From NCBI GenBank assembly GCA_051881615.1, contig JBJEQF010000023.1, positions 1 through 37,955 of the forward strand: a stretch of DNA of 37,955 nucleotides. Reading direction: 5' to 3'. A model generated the notes under the pieces. It ran no database searches, was not told where the DNA came from, and saw only the letters and a program-made list of their open reading frames with translations. The stretch is from CAMFTQ01 sp051881615. Lineage in GTDB: Bacteria > Bacillota > Clostridia > Oscillospirales > Acutalibacteraceae. Within the stretch, counting starts at the first letter, position 1, and each line of letters begins with the position of its first letter. Positions 16,167-24,577 of this stretch are shown here, piece by piece. The position numbers and the translations under genes were made by a program.

Positions 16167-16192
16167 AGCCTCCTCTTTAAAAAGGGGAGGCT
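16167..16192. terminator. Hairpin between the tandem repeat and the ROK-like gene
   Basis: AGCCTCCTCTTT pairs with AAAGGGGAGGCT through 12 positions with one wobble. It resembles the terminator stem at 11176-11199 but has no T-run on either strand, so termination is uncertain. Confidence 0.4.
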
Positions 16193-16233
16193 CACAAGTA
16201 TAAATTATCATTTTAAATTAGCGGTGAAGCGTT

Positions 16234-17325
16234 ATGAACAATCCTTTTCTTTCCTATTCAGAAGAATATAACTGCGAGTATCTTTCCTCTGTCTGCTCAA
16301 TTAACAGAGTTGTTGTGGCAAAGCTTCCTCTTGAGGGGGTTGACGACTCTATCAGGGGAAAAAGTGCTATGGAATTTTTCAGCACTCCTGTAATAGTAAA
16401 TGAGATAAAAAAACAGGCAAAAGCAAGAAGGCTTGATATTTCAGAGTACTGCGACAGCGATTTGCCTAAGTTTTTAAATGACGGAATACTTAGTACTGAC
16501 GCAAGAAAAAAGCGTGTGTGCAACGATATTGCGATAAAATTCGGCAACAGGCTCGGACTGCTTCTGCTTACGCTTAAAACTGCGCTTGACGAAAACAAAG
16601 GTGCACGTTCAGACTGGACAGACGAGCATTGGAATTACTGGAAAAATGTAAAAACATTAATTCTTGTAGGCGGTCTAGCAAGCGGAATGCTCGGCAGACG
16701 GTTTAAGGAGTGTATTCATAACATTTTTGATATGGCAAATGTAAAGCCGTACAATATAAAGCTGTTTGAAAGCGGAAGTCACGTAGGAGTAATGGGCTGT
16801 GCTACGCTTATAAAGGAAGAGAACTCATACAATGTAGTTTTTGACTTCGGACAGACAAACACAAAAAGAAGTATAGTTACAAAGACAAACAGCGAAATAT
16901 CAGAAATCAAAACTCTGCCGACATTGCCCTCAGTCAATATGCAGACAGATATTGTTGACAGAAAAAAGCGTCTTGAAAAAGCGTTTGAGCTTCACAAGCA
17001 TATTGTAAATATAATCACCGATACGTATAGGAGTGCGCAGGAAAAGTATGATGTGAGCGATGAAATAATTATAAGCATAGCAAACTACAACATAGGCGAC
17101 AGATTAAACCCAAAGCGAGGCGGATATGCAAAGCTGTGCGATTTAAGCGATGAGTACGGCAAGCTCCTTGCGCACGATTTGTCGGGAAGTCTTAGAAAGG
17201 AAGTAAAAATTCGTCTTGTTCACGACGCAACGGCAGTGGCACTTTACTTTAAGGACTATGAAAATTCCGTATGCTTAACGCTCGGCACTGCCTTTGGCGT
17301 AGGGTTTCCGCAGATAAAGCTGTAA
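16234..17325 (+). CDS. ASKHA/ROK-like protein with circularly permuted motif order
   Basis: I do not recognise a named family. In the 363 residues, a ROK-like C-terminal half comes first: helix IAIKFGNRLGLLLLTLKTAL, adenosine-type motif LILVGGLASG near 143, and IKLFESGSHVGVMGCATLI. A ROK-like N-terminal half follows: phosphate-1 motif VVFDFGQTNTK near 203, LVHDATAVALYF with the catalytic-type Asp near 331, and the phosphate-2 motif LTLGTAFGVGFP at the very end. Ordinary ROK kinases run phosphate-1, catalytic Asp, phosphate-2, adenosine. No CxCGxxGC zinc motif is seen. It could be a permuted sugar kinase or a sugar-sensing protein. A hairpin terminator follows, and the next gene is the pullulanase, which hints at glucose or maltose metabolism. 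Confidence 0.6.
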   Translation: MNNPFLSYSEEYNCEYLSSVCSINRVVVAKLPLEGVDDSIRGKSAMEFFSTPVIVNEIKKQAKARRLDISEYCDSDLPKFLNDGILSTDARKKRVCNDIAIKFGNRLGLLLLTLKTALDENKGARSDWTDEHWNYWKNVKTLILVGGLASGMLGRRFKECIHNIFDMANVKPYNIKLFESGSHVGVMGCATLIKEENSYNVVFDFGQTNTKRSIVTKTNSEISEIKTLPTLPSVNMQTDIVDRKKRLEKAFELHKHIVNIITDTYRSAQEKYDVSDEIIISIANYNIGDRLNPKRGGYAKLCDLSDEYGKLLAHDLSGSLRKEVKIRLVHDATAVALYFKDYENSVCLTLGTAFGVGFPQIKL

Positions 17326-17330
17326 ATAAA

Positions 17331-17354
17331 AATCTCCCTTTCGGGAGATTTTTT
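17331..17354 (+). terminator. Terminator of the ROK-like gene
   Basis: AATCTCCC-TTTC-GGGAGATT followed by a T-run (17349-17354), starting 5 bp after the stop codon. Confidence 0.85.
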
Positions 17355-17365
17355 GTTATAATTCA

Positions 17366-17387
17366 CAAAATCAAGCGCTTAATATTG
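17366..17387. promoter_or_regulatory. LacI-type palindrome upstream of the pullulanase gene
   Basis: The 22-bp site CAAnATnAAGCGCTTnATnTTG is symmetric at 18 of 22 positions and centred on CG. This is the form of operators for LacI-family regulators such as MalR or CcpA. It lies about 40 bp upstream of a plausible extended -10 element (TGT-TATCAT, 17422-17430). It probably controls the pullulanase; the regulator is not in the window. Confidence 0.5.
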
Positions 17388-17510
17388 TTTAAAAATCATT
17401 ATATTATTTAACTTGAAAATATGTTATCATACTGTCAGGAAGTGTGCGATAATTACTTCGGCAAAGTCATATTATCACACAAATTTAAAAACAGAAAAGG
17501 AGAGATAGCG

Positions 17511-20500
17511 TTGAAAAAAATAATGGCATTATTGCTGTCTGCTGTAATGCTCGGCAGTGTTGCAACAACTGCAGTCAGCGCAGCCGAAACAGGCGAAGAG
17601 CCAACAGGTGCAGGCAACTACTACAACAGAACATTCTTAGAGGACAAAACGTATATGGGAAGTGACTTAGGCTGTACTTATACAAAAGAGGCTACTACCT
17701 TTAAGGTGTGGGCGCCAAACGCATCGAGCGTACAGGTAAAGCTCTACAAGACAGGCTCTGATAACGAGGCGGGTGCAGGCGTTATCGGCACATACGATAT
17801 GACAAAGTCAGATAACGTATGGTCTGTAAAGCTTGACGGCGACCACGTTAATCAGTACTACACTTACCTTGTAAAGACAAACGCTGTTGTAAGAGAAACA
17901 CAGGACGTTTATTCAAGGGCGGTAGGTGTAAACGGCAACCGTTCAATGGTTGTTGATCTTGACTCAACAGACCCCGAGGGTTGGGAAAACGACAAGCACG
18001 TTTTGTTTGACAATCCGTCACAGGCGGCAGTATGGGAGGTTCACGTGCGTGACTTCACTATTGACTCCTCTTCGGGCATCAGCACAGAGAACAAGGGTAA
18101 ATACTTAGGCTTTACTGAGGGCGGCTCAAAGCTCAACGGCAAAAAAACAGAAATTTCAACAGGTATTGATTATCTTGTTGAGCAGGGGATAAACTGCGTT
18201 CAGATTATGCCTGTCTACGACTTCGGCTCTGTTGATGAAACAAAATCAGGCGGCAGAAACTGGGGTTATGACCCTGTAAACTACAACGTACCCGAGGGTT
18301 CATACTCAACAAACCCGTATGACGGCAACGTTAGAATTACAGAGTTCAAGCAGATGATTCAGGCACTCCACAACAGAGGAATTTCTGTAATTATGGACGT
18401 TGTTTACAATCATACGTATACTACAGAAGGCTCTTGCTTTGAAAAGACAGTCCCCGGCTACTATTTCAGAAAAACAAACTCAACAGGCTTCTCTAACGGC
18501 TCCGGCTGCGGTAACGAAACAGCCTCTGACAAGACAATGTATAGACAGTATATGATTGACTCCGTTAAGTACTGGGCAAGCGAATATCACATTGACGGCT
18601 TCCGTTTTGACCTTATGGGGCTTCACGACATTCCGACAATGAATCAGATCAGATCGGCACTTGACAATCTGTATGCAGACGGCTCGGGCAAAAAGATTAT
18701 TATGTACGGCGAGCCTTGGACAGGCGGTACTACACCTATCACAGACGGCTGCAAGCAATCGTTGGCTTCTCAGCTTGACGCAAGAGTAGGTATGTTCTGC
18801 GACAGCTACCGTGACGGTATCAAGGGCGGTACAAACGACGCAACAAAAGGTTTTGTTCAGGGCAACACAAGCAGCACAAGCAAGGTTGTAAACGGCGTTC
18901 AGGGTAAAGGCTTCTCTGCAAAAGCTCCCGCTCAGACTATTGCGTATGCAGACGCTCACGATAACCTCATTCTGTGGGATAAAATCGTAAAGAGTAACGG
19001 CTCGTCAAGCTGGACATCAACATCAGAATCCTTCAAAAGTCAGCTCAAAGAGGCTTTGACGCTTGTTATGACATCACAGGGTATTCCGTTTATTACAGCA
19101 GGTACAGAATTCTGCCGTACAAAGAAGGGCGACCACAACAGCTATAACTCAAGCGACGCTATCAACGGTATCGATTGGGAAAGAGCAAAAACCTACGGTG
19201 ACGTTGCAGCCTATTACAAGGGTCTGCTCCAAATCAGAGAAAACTTTGCGCCAATGGCAGGCTCAGGCTTTAACACACCGTCATTCCAGTCAAGCTCGGG
19301 CAATGTAGTTGCCTACACATATACAAACAGCAACACAAATCAGTGGGGCAAGGTTTGCGTTATCGTAAACAGCGGTGTTGTCGAGGCAAATGTGAATCTC
19401 GGCTCAAGCGGCTGGACAGTTGTTGCTGACGGCACTAAGGCAGGACTTACAAGCCTTGGCACAGTATCGGGCAGCACATACACAGTTTTGGCAAAGGGCA
19501 GTGCAATTCTTGTTGAAACAGCAACCTTTGCAAGACTTAAAGCAGAGGAAGAAAAGTTCGGCACACTTACAACAGAGCATTATGACGAAAACGGCAACCT
19601 TGTAAAGAGTGCAACGGCAAAATACAAAGCAGGCACAACATACCGTGCTATGCCCGACACAACACTCCTTTACGACAATAATATTGAAAGGGTTGAGGGT
19701 ACTGTTTCAGGCACAGTTGTTGCAGACACTAACACTACAGTAAAATTCTATTACAAGAGCACAGGCATCAAAAGCGGTTACTTAACTGTTAAATATGTAA
19801 ACGAAAAGGGCGCAACCGTTGCCGAAACATATACGTCACATCTTCGTGACGGCGATCTGTATCAGCTGCCGTCAATCAGCATTCAGGGCTATCAGCTTGA
19901 TACAGACAACTTCCCGGCAGAAAGCTACGGCACATTTGACGGCAACGATAAAACCGTAACCTTCAAGTATAAGATGCTTGACAGCACAACAACTACGGTT
20001 CACTATTATAACTCCAAAAACTGGGGAGATGTCAGGTGCTACTCATACACAGACAGCGGCAAAAATCTGACAGGCACATGGGACACTGCAAAGCTGATGA
20101 CCTCAGAGGGCAACGGCTGGTTTGTTATTGATATACCGGCAGGCTCATGCTATGCGATGTTCCACCCGTCAACAGGCAAAGGCACAGGACAAGAGCCGGG
20201 ACAGGGCGAGCCGGGCTATCCTGTATCGGGCGAGGTATGGATAAAGAACGGCACAATCACATTCAACTGCAAGCTTGTAACAAGCCATATTGATGTAAAG
20301 ACAGGCAAAAAGCTTGTTGAGGATGAGGTTCAGATTCTTGAACAGAAGAAAAGCTCAGAGTCCTATAAGACATCTGCAAAGGAAGAATTAGGCACTCCTA
20401 TAGTTCCGCTTAATGCAAACGGCAAATACGCTGCAGGCGTTACTAACGTAGTATATCTCTATGCTGACGCAAAAGAGCCTGTTACTGAGCCGACAACAGC

Positions 20501-21416
20501 AGAGCCGTCAACTGCTCCGTCAACAGAGCCGACGACAGCACCGACAACACCTTCAACAGCACCGACTACAGAGATGACAACTGCTCCGACAACACCTTCA
20601 ACAGCACCGACAACAGAACCTTCAACACCTACTACAACACCGACTGCTCCGTCAGTTGACGAATACCTTGTAGGTGACGTTGACGGTGACGGCAGTATCA
20701 AAATTCTTGACGCAACGCTTATTCAAAAGCACGTTGCAAGCATAATAACACTCAGCAAAAAACAGCTCTTGGCGGCAGACTGCGAGCCTTCGGGCAAGGT
20801 TGACATCAAGGACGCAACGACAATTCAGAGATATGTTGCCGGTATTGCTACCGACACAAAGGTCGGCACAGTAGAGGGCGGCGGTATTCCTACTCCTACA
20901 GAGCAAACAGAACCGACAACATTACCTGCAACCGAGCCTGCAACGACAGAGCCAACGACAACTGCACCTGTTACAGAGCCGACAGAGCCAACGACAACGA
21001 CACCTGCAACAGAGCCGACGACAGCAGAGCCTGTTACAGAACCGACTACAGAAGAGCCGACAACAGAGCCTGATACTGATCCGATTTTTGAAGAGGGCAT
21101 AATCAGATTCACAAACAGCCAAGGCTGGGGTACGGTATATGCTTACTTCTTCAATTCAGAGGATTTTGTCGGAGCGGTATGGCCGGGTGAACAAATGACA
21201 TATTACGAGGATAACCCATTCGGACAGCAAAACTATGAGATACTTATCCCGGAGGGTGCTGAATCTGTTGTATTCTCTGACGGCAACGGCACACAAACTG
21301 TAGACCTTCCGCTTGCAGGAGTAATAGGCTATTACCTTGACGGAACACAGGATTACGGCAAATTCAACGGAATTCCGTGGGATCCGCAAGCGATGATTGA
21401 TGATGCAAACGGCTGA
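17511..21416 (+). CDS. Secreted dockerin-bearing type I pullulanase (GH13) with starch-binding modules
   Basis: About 1301 residues. A signal peptide (MKKIMALLLSAVMLGSVATT) is followed by a CBM48-like domain (about 35-140) and a GH13 pullulanase. Its motifs are NWGYDP (~250), DVVYNHTY (~293), GFRFDLMGL with the nucleophile Asp (~362), YGEPW with the acid Glu (~398) and ADAHDN (~479). MucBP-like repeats (~683-820, ~920-988) flank a CBM25/26-like module (~826-920). A Thr/Pro linker leads to a type I dockerin (~1053-1108, GDVDGDGSIKILDATLIQK). A second linker and a C-terminal CBM26-like module beginning RFTNSQGWGTVYAYFF close the protein. It should cleave alpha-1,6 bonds in starch while docked to a cohesin. 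The start is TTG 17511, after AAAGGAGA; an ATG four codons later is weaker. Confidence 0.92.
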   Translation: MKKIMALLLSAVMLGSVATTAVSAAETGEEPTGAGNYYNRTFLEDKTYMGSDLGCTYTKEATTFKVWAPNASSVQVKLYKTGSDNEAGAGVIGTYDMTKSDNVWSVKLDGDHVNQYYTYLVKTNAVVRETQDVYSRAVGVNGNRSMVVDLDSTDPEGWENDKHVLFDNPSQAAVWEVHVRDFTIDSSSGISTENKGKYLGFTEGGSKLNGKKTEISTGIDYLVEQGINCVQIMPVYDFGSVDETKSGGRNWGYDPVNYNVPEGSYSTNPYDGNVRITEFKQMIQALHNRGISVIMDVVYNHTYTTEGSCFEKTVPGYYFRKTNSTGFSNGSGCGNETASDKTMYRQYMIDSVKYWASEYHIDGFRFDLMGLHDIPTMNQIRSALDNLYADGSGKKIIMYGEPWTGGTTPITDGCKQSLASQLDARVGMFCDSYRDGIKGGTNDATKGFVQGNTSSTSKVVNGVQGKGFSAKAPAQTIAYADAHDNLILWDKIVKSNGSSSWTSTSESFKSQLKEALTLVMTSQGIPFITAGTEFCRTKKGDHNSYNSSDAINGIDWERAKTYGDVAAYYKGLLQIRENFAPMAGSGFNTPSFQSSSGNVVAYTYTNSNTNQWGKVCVIVNSGVVEANVNLGSSGWTVVADGTKAGLTSLGTVSGSTYTVLAKGSAILVETATFARLKAEEEKFGTLTTEHYDENGNLVKSATAKYKAGTTYRAMPDTTLLYDNNIERVEGTVSGTVVADTNTTVKFYYKSTGIKSGYLTVKYVNEKGATVAETYTSHLRDGDLYQLPSISIQGYQLDTDNFPAESYGTFDGNDKTVTFKYKMLDSTTTTVHYYNSKNWGDVRCYSYTDSGKNLTGTWDTAKLMTSEGNGWFVIDIPAGSCYAMFHPSTGKGTGQEPGQGEPGYPVSGEVWIKNGTITFNCKLVTSHIDVKTGKKLVEDEVQILEQKKSSESYKTSAKEELGTPIVPLNANGKYAAGVTNVVYLYADAKEPVTEPTTAEPSTAPSTEPTTAPTTPSTAPTTEMTTAPTTPSTAPTTEPSTPTTTPTAPSVDEYLVGDVDGDGSIKILDATLIQKHVASIITLSKKQLLAADCEPSGKVDIKDATTIQRYVAGIATDTKVGTVEGGGIPTPTEQTEPTTLPATEPATTEPTTTAPVTEPTEPTTTTPATEPTTAEPVTEPTTEEPTTEPDTDPIFEEGIIRFTNSQGWGTVYAYFFNSEDFVGAVWPGEQMTYYEDNPFGQQNYEILIPEGAESVVFSDGNGTQTVDLPLAGVIGYYLDGTQDYGKFNGIPWDPQAMIDDANG

Positions 21417-21447
21417 TTAAATTCGGCTAATAATTCTTAAGAATAAG

Positions 21448-21478
21448 GGACGGCAGAAATGCCGTCCTGTATTTTTTT
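21448..21478 (+). terminator. Terminator of the pullulanase gene
   Basis: GGACGGCA-GAAA-TGCCGTCC with a tetraloop, followed by a T-run at 21472-21478. Confidence 0.9.
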
Positions 21479-21498
21479 GAAAAATTTGGAAAAAAGTG

Positions 21499-21526
21499 TT
21501 GACAAACGGAAAAAGCAGTATATAAT
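21499..21526 (+). promoter_or_regulatory. Promoter of the GntR/ABC operon
   Basis: Perfect TTGACA (21499-21504) and TATAAT (21521-21526) with a 16-nt spacer, immediately followed by the palindrome at 21532-21551. Confidence 0.85.
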
Positions 21527-21531
21527 GTTAC

Positions 21532-21551
21532 TTAGTTAGTCGAGTAACTAA
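21532..21551. promoter_or_regulatory. GntR (YtrA-type) operator
   Basis: TTAGTTA-N6-TAACTAA is a perfect inverted repeat overlapping the predicted transcription start. YtrA-subfamily regulators bind sites of this general kind at their own promoters, so autoregulation by the gene at 21577 is likely. Confidence 0.75.
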
Positions 21552-21576
21552 CCATATAACAAAGGAGGAGCGATAT

Positions 21577-21954
21577 GTGAAAATAAACTTTGAGAGTGAA
21601 AAGCCTATCTTCATTCAGGTTGCCGAGGTTATAGAGGACGCTATCTTGTCGGGCACCTTTGAAGAGGAAACACAAATTCCATCAACTACAGAATTTTCTG
21701 TCAGCTACAAGATAAACCCTGCAACGGCTTTAAAGGGTATCAACATTTTGGTGGATAAAGGATTGGTATATAAGAAAAGGGGAGTAGGAATGTTCGTGTG
21801 CGAGGGCGCTTGCGATAAGCTAAGACTTGAACGCAAACAAGCGTTTTATGAAAACTTTATCAAATCGGTAATCACAGAGGCAAAGCGTCTGAAAATTTCA
21901 ACGGAAGAAATCAAGTCGATGATTGAAAGGGGATATGAAAATGAGCAGAATTGA
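21577..21954 (+). CDS. GntR-family transcriptional regulator, YtrA subfamily
   Basis: This 125-residue protein has the winged helix of GntR regulators: PIFIQVAEVIEDAILSGTFE, then TQIPSTTEFSVSYKINPATA, then KGINILVDKGLVYKKRGVGMFV. Only a short helical C-terminal extension follows, which is what defines the YtrA subfamily that usually controls a linked ABC transporter. The start is GTG 21577, behind AAGGAGG; an overlapping ATG is followed at once by a stop. Its last 14 bases overlap the ABC ATPase start, so they are co-translated. The TTAGTTA/TAACTAA operator sits at its promoter. Confidence 0.92.
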   Translation: MKINFESEKPIFIQVAEVIEDAILSGTFEEETQIPSTTEFSVSYKINPATALKGINILVDKGLVYKKRGVGMFVCEGACDKLRLERKQAFYENFIKSVITEAKRLKISTEEIKSMIERGYENEQN

Positions 21955-22789
21955 AATTAAAAATCTCAGCAAAAATTACGGCAAGGTATGCGCTCTTGAT
22001 GATGTGAGCGTAACATTTGAAGAGGGTAAAATTTACGGCTTGCTCGGCAGAAACGGTGCAGGCAAATCGACAATGCTTAACTGCATTACGGGATTTATTT
22101 TTCCAAACAGCGGTTCAATTACATTGGACGGTAAAAATGTGATTGAAAACGACAAGGTATTAAGAAAAATCTACAAAACATCTGAAAAAACGTATTATCC
22201 CGATACAATGAAGGTCAAAGAGCTGTTCAAAACAACAAAGAGCTTTTATCCCGATTTTGATATGAACTACGCTCTTGACATCTCAAAGCAGTTCGGACTT
22301 GATGTTACTAAAAAAGTAAAAGGCTTGTCAACAGGCTTTACTTCAATTTTAAAACAGGTTATTGCGCTGTCGGTCAACACACCGTTTGTATTTTTTGACG
22401 AGCCTGTGTTGGGACTTGACGCTAACAACAGAGATTTATTCTACCGTTTGCTTATAGAAAAATTCAGCGAAAAGCCGTTTTGCGCCGTTATTTCAACTCA
22501 TCTTATCGAGGAGGTTTCTACCATCGTTGAAAATGTAATCATAGTTAAGAACGGCAAAATCATCAGAAATACTACGTGCGAGGAGCTTTTACAGCAGGGC
22601 TACACCGTATCGGGTTCAGCCGCAGCCATAGACGAATACATAAAGGGCAAGAACGTAATCGGCACAGACAGCCTCGGAGGACTTAAAACTGCATATATAA
22701 TCGGCAAGGCAGAAAAGGAAGTTCCGAACGGCCTTGAAATCACAAGACTTGATTTACAAAAGCTGTTTGTAAAGCTCACAAATGACTGA
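21941..22789 (+). CDS. ABC transporter ATP-binding protein (YtrB-like)
   Basis: This ATPase of about 282 residues has Walker A GRNGAGKST, Walker B VFFDEPVLGLD and the H-loop STHLIEE. The signature region KGLSTGFTSILKQVIALS departs from the usual LSGGQ form, as often seen in YtrB-like ATPases. The C-terminal part after about residue 210 resembles regulatory extensions of this group. I chose ATG 21941, the start of MSRIEIKNLSKNYG, because AAGGGG is 9 bp before it. The permease gene follows after 12 bp. Such systems often respond to cell-wall antibiotics or export peptides, which is inference here. Confidence 0.9.
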   Translation: MSRIEIKNLSKNYGKVCALDDVSVTFEEGKIYGLLGRNGAGKSTMLNCITGFIFPNSGSITLDGKNVIENDKVLRKIYKTSEKTYYPDTMKVKELFKTTKSFYPDFDMNYALDISKQFGLDVTKKVKGLSTGFTSILKQVIALSVNTPFVFFDEPVLGLDANNRDLFYRLLIEKFSEKPFCAVISTHLIEEVSTIVENVIIVKNGKIIRNTTCEELLQQGYTVSGSAAAIDEYIKGKNVIGTDSLGGLKTAYIIGKAEKEVPNGLEITRLDLQKLFVKLTND

Positions 22790-22801
22790 GGAGGGTAAAA
22801 A

Positions 22802-23563
22802 ATGAATATACTGTCAGCGTACAAATTTCAGATAAAATCGTGGTTAAAAGGAATTATTATTTTCTTTTCAATTATTACGGTTATGGATTTAGTCGGATTT
22901 ATTGGAAATATCATAGTAAAAACAGTCGAAGCAGACGGCAGCTCTGTCGTATCGGGACAGGAGGGTGTGGTAGTTATTTTTGCTTTTGTAGCAGGTATTG
23001 CAACCTTTAGCGAGTTCTTTCATATGCTTACTCAAAACGGAATCAGCAGAAAAACCATATCATTAAGCAAGCCTTTAGCAGCATTGACAGTGTCAGCAAT
23101 CCTGACATCGGTAAACTTTTTGTTAATGCAGATTTTAACACTTGTTCCTGTCGGCAACAATAGCACAAACACAATATACTTAACAGAAATGCTTTATCAC
23201 CCATACTTTGGTAATGTTGGTAGTGTTGCAGGTATATTTACAAATCTTCTGTGGACCTTTGCTTTCTGTGCGGCGGCAATTACATCAGGCGGCTTAGTTG
23301 CAGCTTTGACGTACCGTCTGCCAAAATACGGCAAATTCTTATTCTGGGGCGGATTATGGGCGTTGTTTGTAATAGTACTGCCTATAATAGGGTGGCTCTA
23401 CACCGGCGGTGCAATCTGGATTGTATTATTTGATTTTATCTTTTTTGTAACAGGCGTAGGCTCCGGTAATCCGTTTGCTATGGTAATTACCTGTTCTGTA
23501 ATCTTTGCTGTGACTTCTGCGTTGACGTGGCTTCTTATGCGCAAAATGTCTGTTAAGAAGTGA
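22802..23563 (+). CDS. ABC-2-like membrane protein of the GntR operon
   Basis: The 253-residue protein has about six hydrophobic segments: GIIIFFSIITVMDLVGFIGN near the start, VVVIFAFVAGIATFSEFFHML, a segment beginning LTVSAILTSVNFLLMQILTL, and more to the C-terminus. The motif TQNGISRKTISLSKPLAAL after segment 2 is typical of permeases paired with YtrB-type ATPases. GGAGGG precedes the ATG. It is the last gene of the operon; a shared terminator lies 30 bp downstream. The substrate is unknown. Confidence 0.82.
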   Translation: MNILSAYKFQIKSWLKGIIIFFSIITVMDLVGFIGNIIVKTVEADGSSVVSGQEGVVVIFAFVAGIATFSEFFHMLTQNGISRKTISLSKPLAALTVSAILTSVNFLLMQILTLVPVGNNSTNTIYLTEMLYHPYFGNVGSVAGIFTNLLWTFAFCAAAITSGGLVAALTYRLPKYGKFLFWGGLWALFVIVLPIIGWLYTGGAIWIVLFDFIFFVTGVGSGNPFAMVITCSVIFAVTSALTWLLMRKMSVKK

Positions 23564-23593
23564 TATATTAAAACATTCATTTAATACTAATAC

Positions 23594-23644
23594 AAAAAAG
23601 CAGACAATCCTTGAGGTTTAATTTCCGCAAAGATTGTCTGTTTT
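23594..23644. terminator. Bidirectional terminator between ABC operon and lexA
   Basis: CAGACAATC (23601-23609) pairs with GATTGTCTG (23632-23640). T-runs follow on both strands (TTTT on plus, six T on minus at 23599-23594), so it can end both converging transcripts. Confidence 0.8.
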
Positions 23645-23704
23645 CTATCAGGAATTATTAAAAGACAGTTTTATATTTTTGTATTATGCGTATTACGCAC
23701 CTTA

Positions 23705-24292
23705 TCAATAATTTCTCACAAGAGAAACAACTCTGCCGAGCAGTACTACCTCATCAACAATAATAGGCTCAAACTGTTCGTTTTCAGGCTGTAATCTGAA
23801 ATGGCCGTTTTCCTTGTAAAACCTTTTTACTGTCGCCTCGTCACCGACAAGAGCTACTACAATATCGCCGTTTTCGGCAGATGGTGTTTTATGCACTATC
23901 ACGATGTCACCGTCAAGTATGCCTGCGTTTATCATACTTTCACCCATTACCCGCAGTGCAAACAGCTCTCTGCCTCGGCGGACTTTTTCGCTTACAGGCA
24001 CGTAGCCCTCGATATCCTCAACTGCAAGAATAGGCATACCTGCCGTTACTCTGCCCATTATCGGAATTTGCACAGACGGCTCTGTACCGTTAATTCTGAT
24101 ACAGCGGTTTACTCCTTTTTCTCTTGTGATAAGACCACGTTGTTCAAGCTTTTCAAGATGCAGATGCACTGTTGAGGTGGATTTAAGCCCTGTTTCGGCG
24201 CAGATTTCACGCACAGAGGGAACTCTGCCCTCTTGTGAACAGCTCTTCAGATAATCATAAATTTTTTGCTGACTTTTACCCAAGGGTTTCAT
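23705..24292 (-). CDS. lexA: LexA SOS repressor
   Basis: LexA (195 residues) represses DNA-damage genes and cleaves itself when RecA is activated. The N-terminal winged helix spans residues 1-65 (VPSVREICAETGLKSTSTVH). The cleavage site is A84-G85 in RVTAGMP, and the catalytic dyad is S119 (MGESM) and K156 (EATVKRF). All key residues are present, so it should be functional. The ATG lies downstream of a promoter whose -35 overlaps a LexA-type box (24374-24387), consistent with autoregulation. Confidence 0.97.
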   Translation of the reverse strand: MKPLGKSQQKIYDYLKSCSQEGRVPSVREICAETGLKSTSTVHLHLEKLEQRGLITREKGVNRCIRINGTEPSVQIPIMGRVTAGMPILAVEDIEGYVPVSEKVRRGRELFALRVMGESMINAGILDGDIVIVHKTPSAENGDIVVALVGDEATVKRFYKENGHFRLQPENEQFEPIIVDEVVLLGRVVSLVRNY

Positions 24293-24347
24293 AATAATCC
24301 GCCTTTCAAATTGCTGACAAAAGGATAAGATATGGTTTTCTGATAAT

Positions 24348-24387
24348 AGTATAACATATAACCTTCAGAAAAGCAAACGTTTGTTTT
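24348..24387 (-). promoter_or_regulatory. lexA promoter with overlapping LexA (Cheo) box
   Basis: On the minus strand TTGCTT (24376-24371), 17-nt spacer, TATACT (24353-24348). The 14-mer AAAACAAACGTTTG (24387-24374) matches the Firmicutes LexA consensus CGAACRNRYGTTYG at 12 of 14 positions and overlaps the -35, a repression arrangement. Confidence 0.7.
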
Positions 24388-24577
24388 GATTTTTTTAAAA
24401 ATTTTTCTGTCGATTGGCGTGACCTGAATTACTGATTTTATATAAAAAGTCATAATTATGAACAAAAGCTAATATTTGTAAATATTACACAAAGAATTCA
24501 CCTTAATTTCGCACAGCTTTCAGCTAAATTTAATAATTTGTTCATACTTTTTTAAAATAGTGCGTTATAATATAAAT

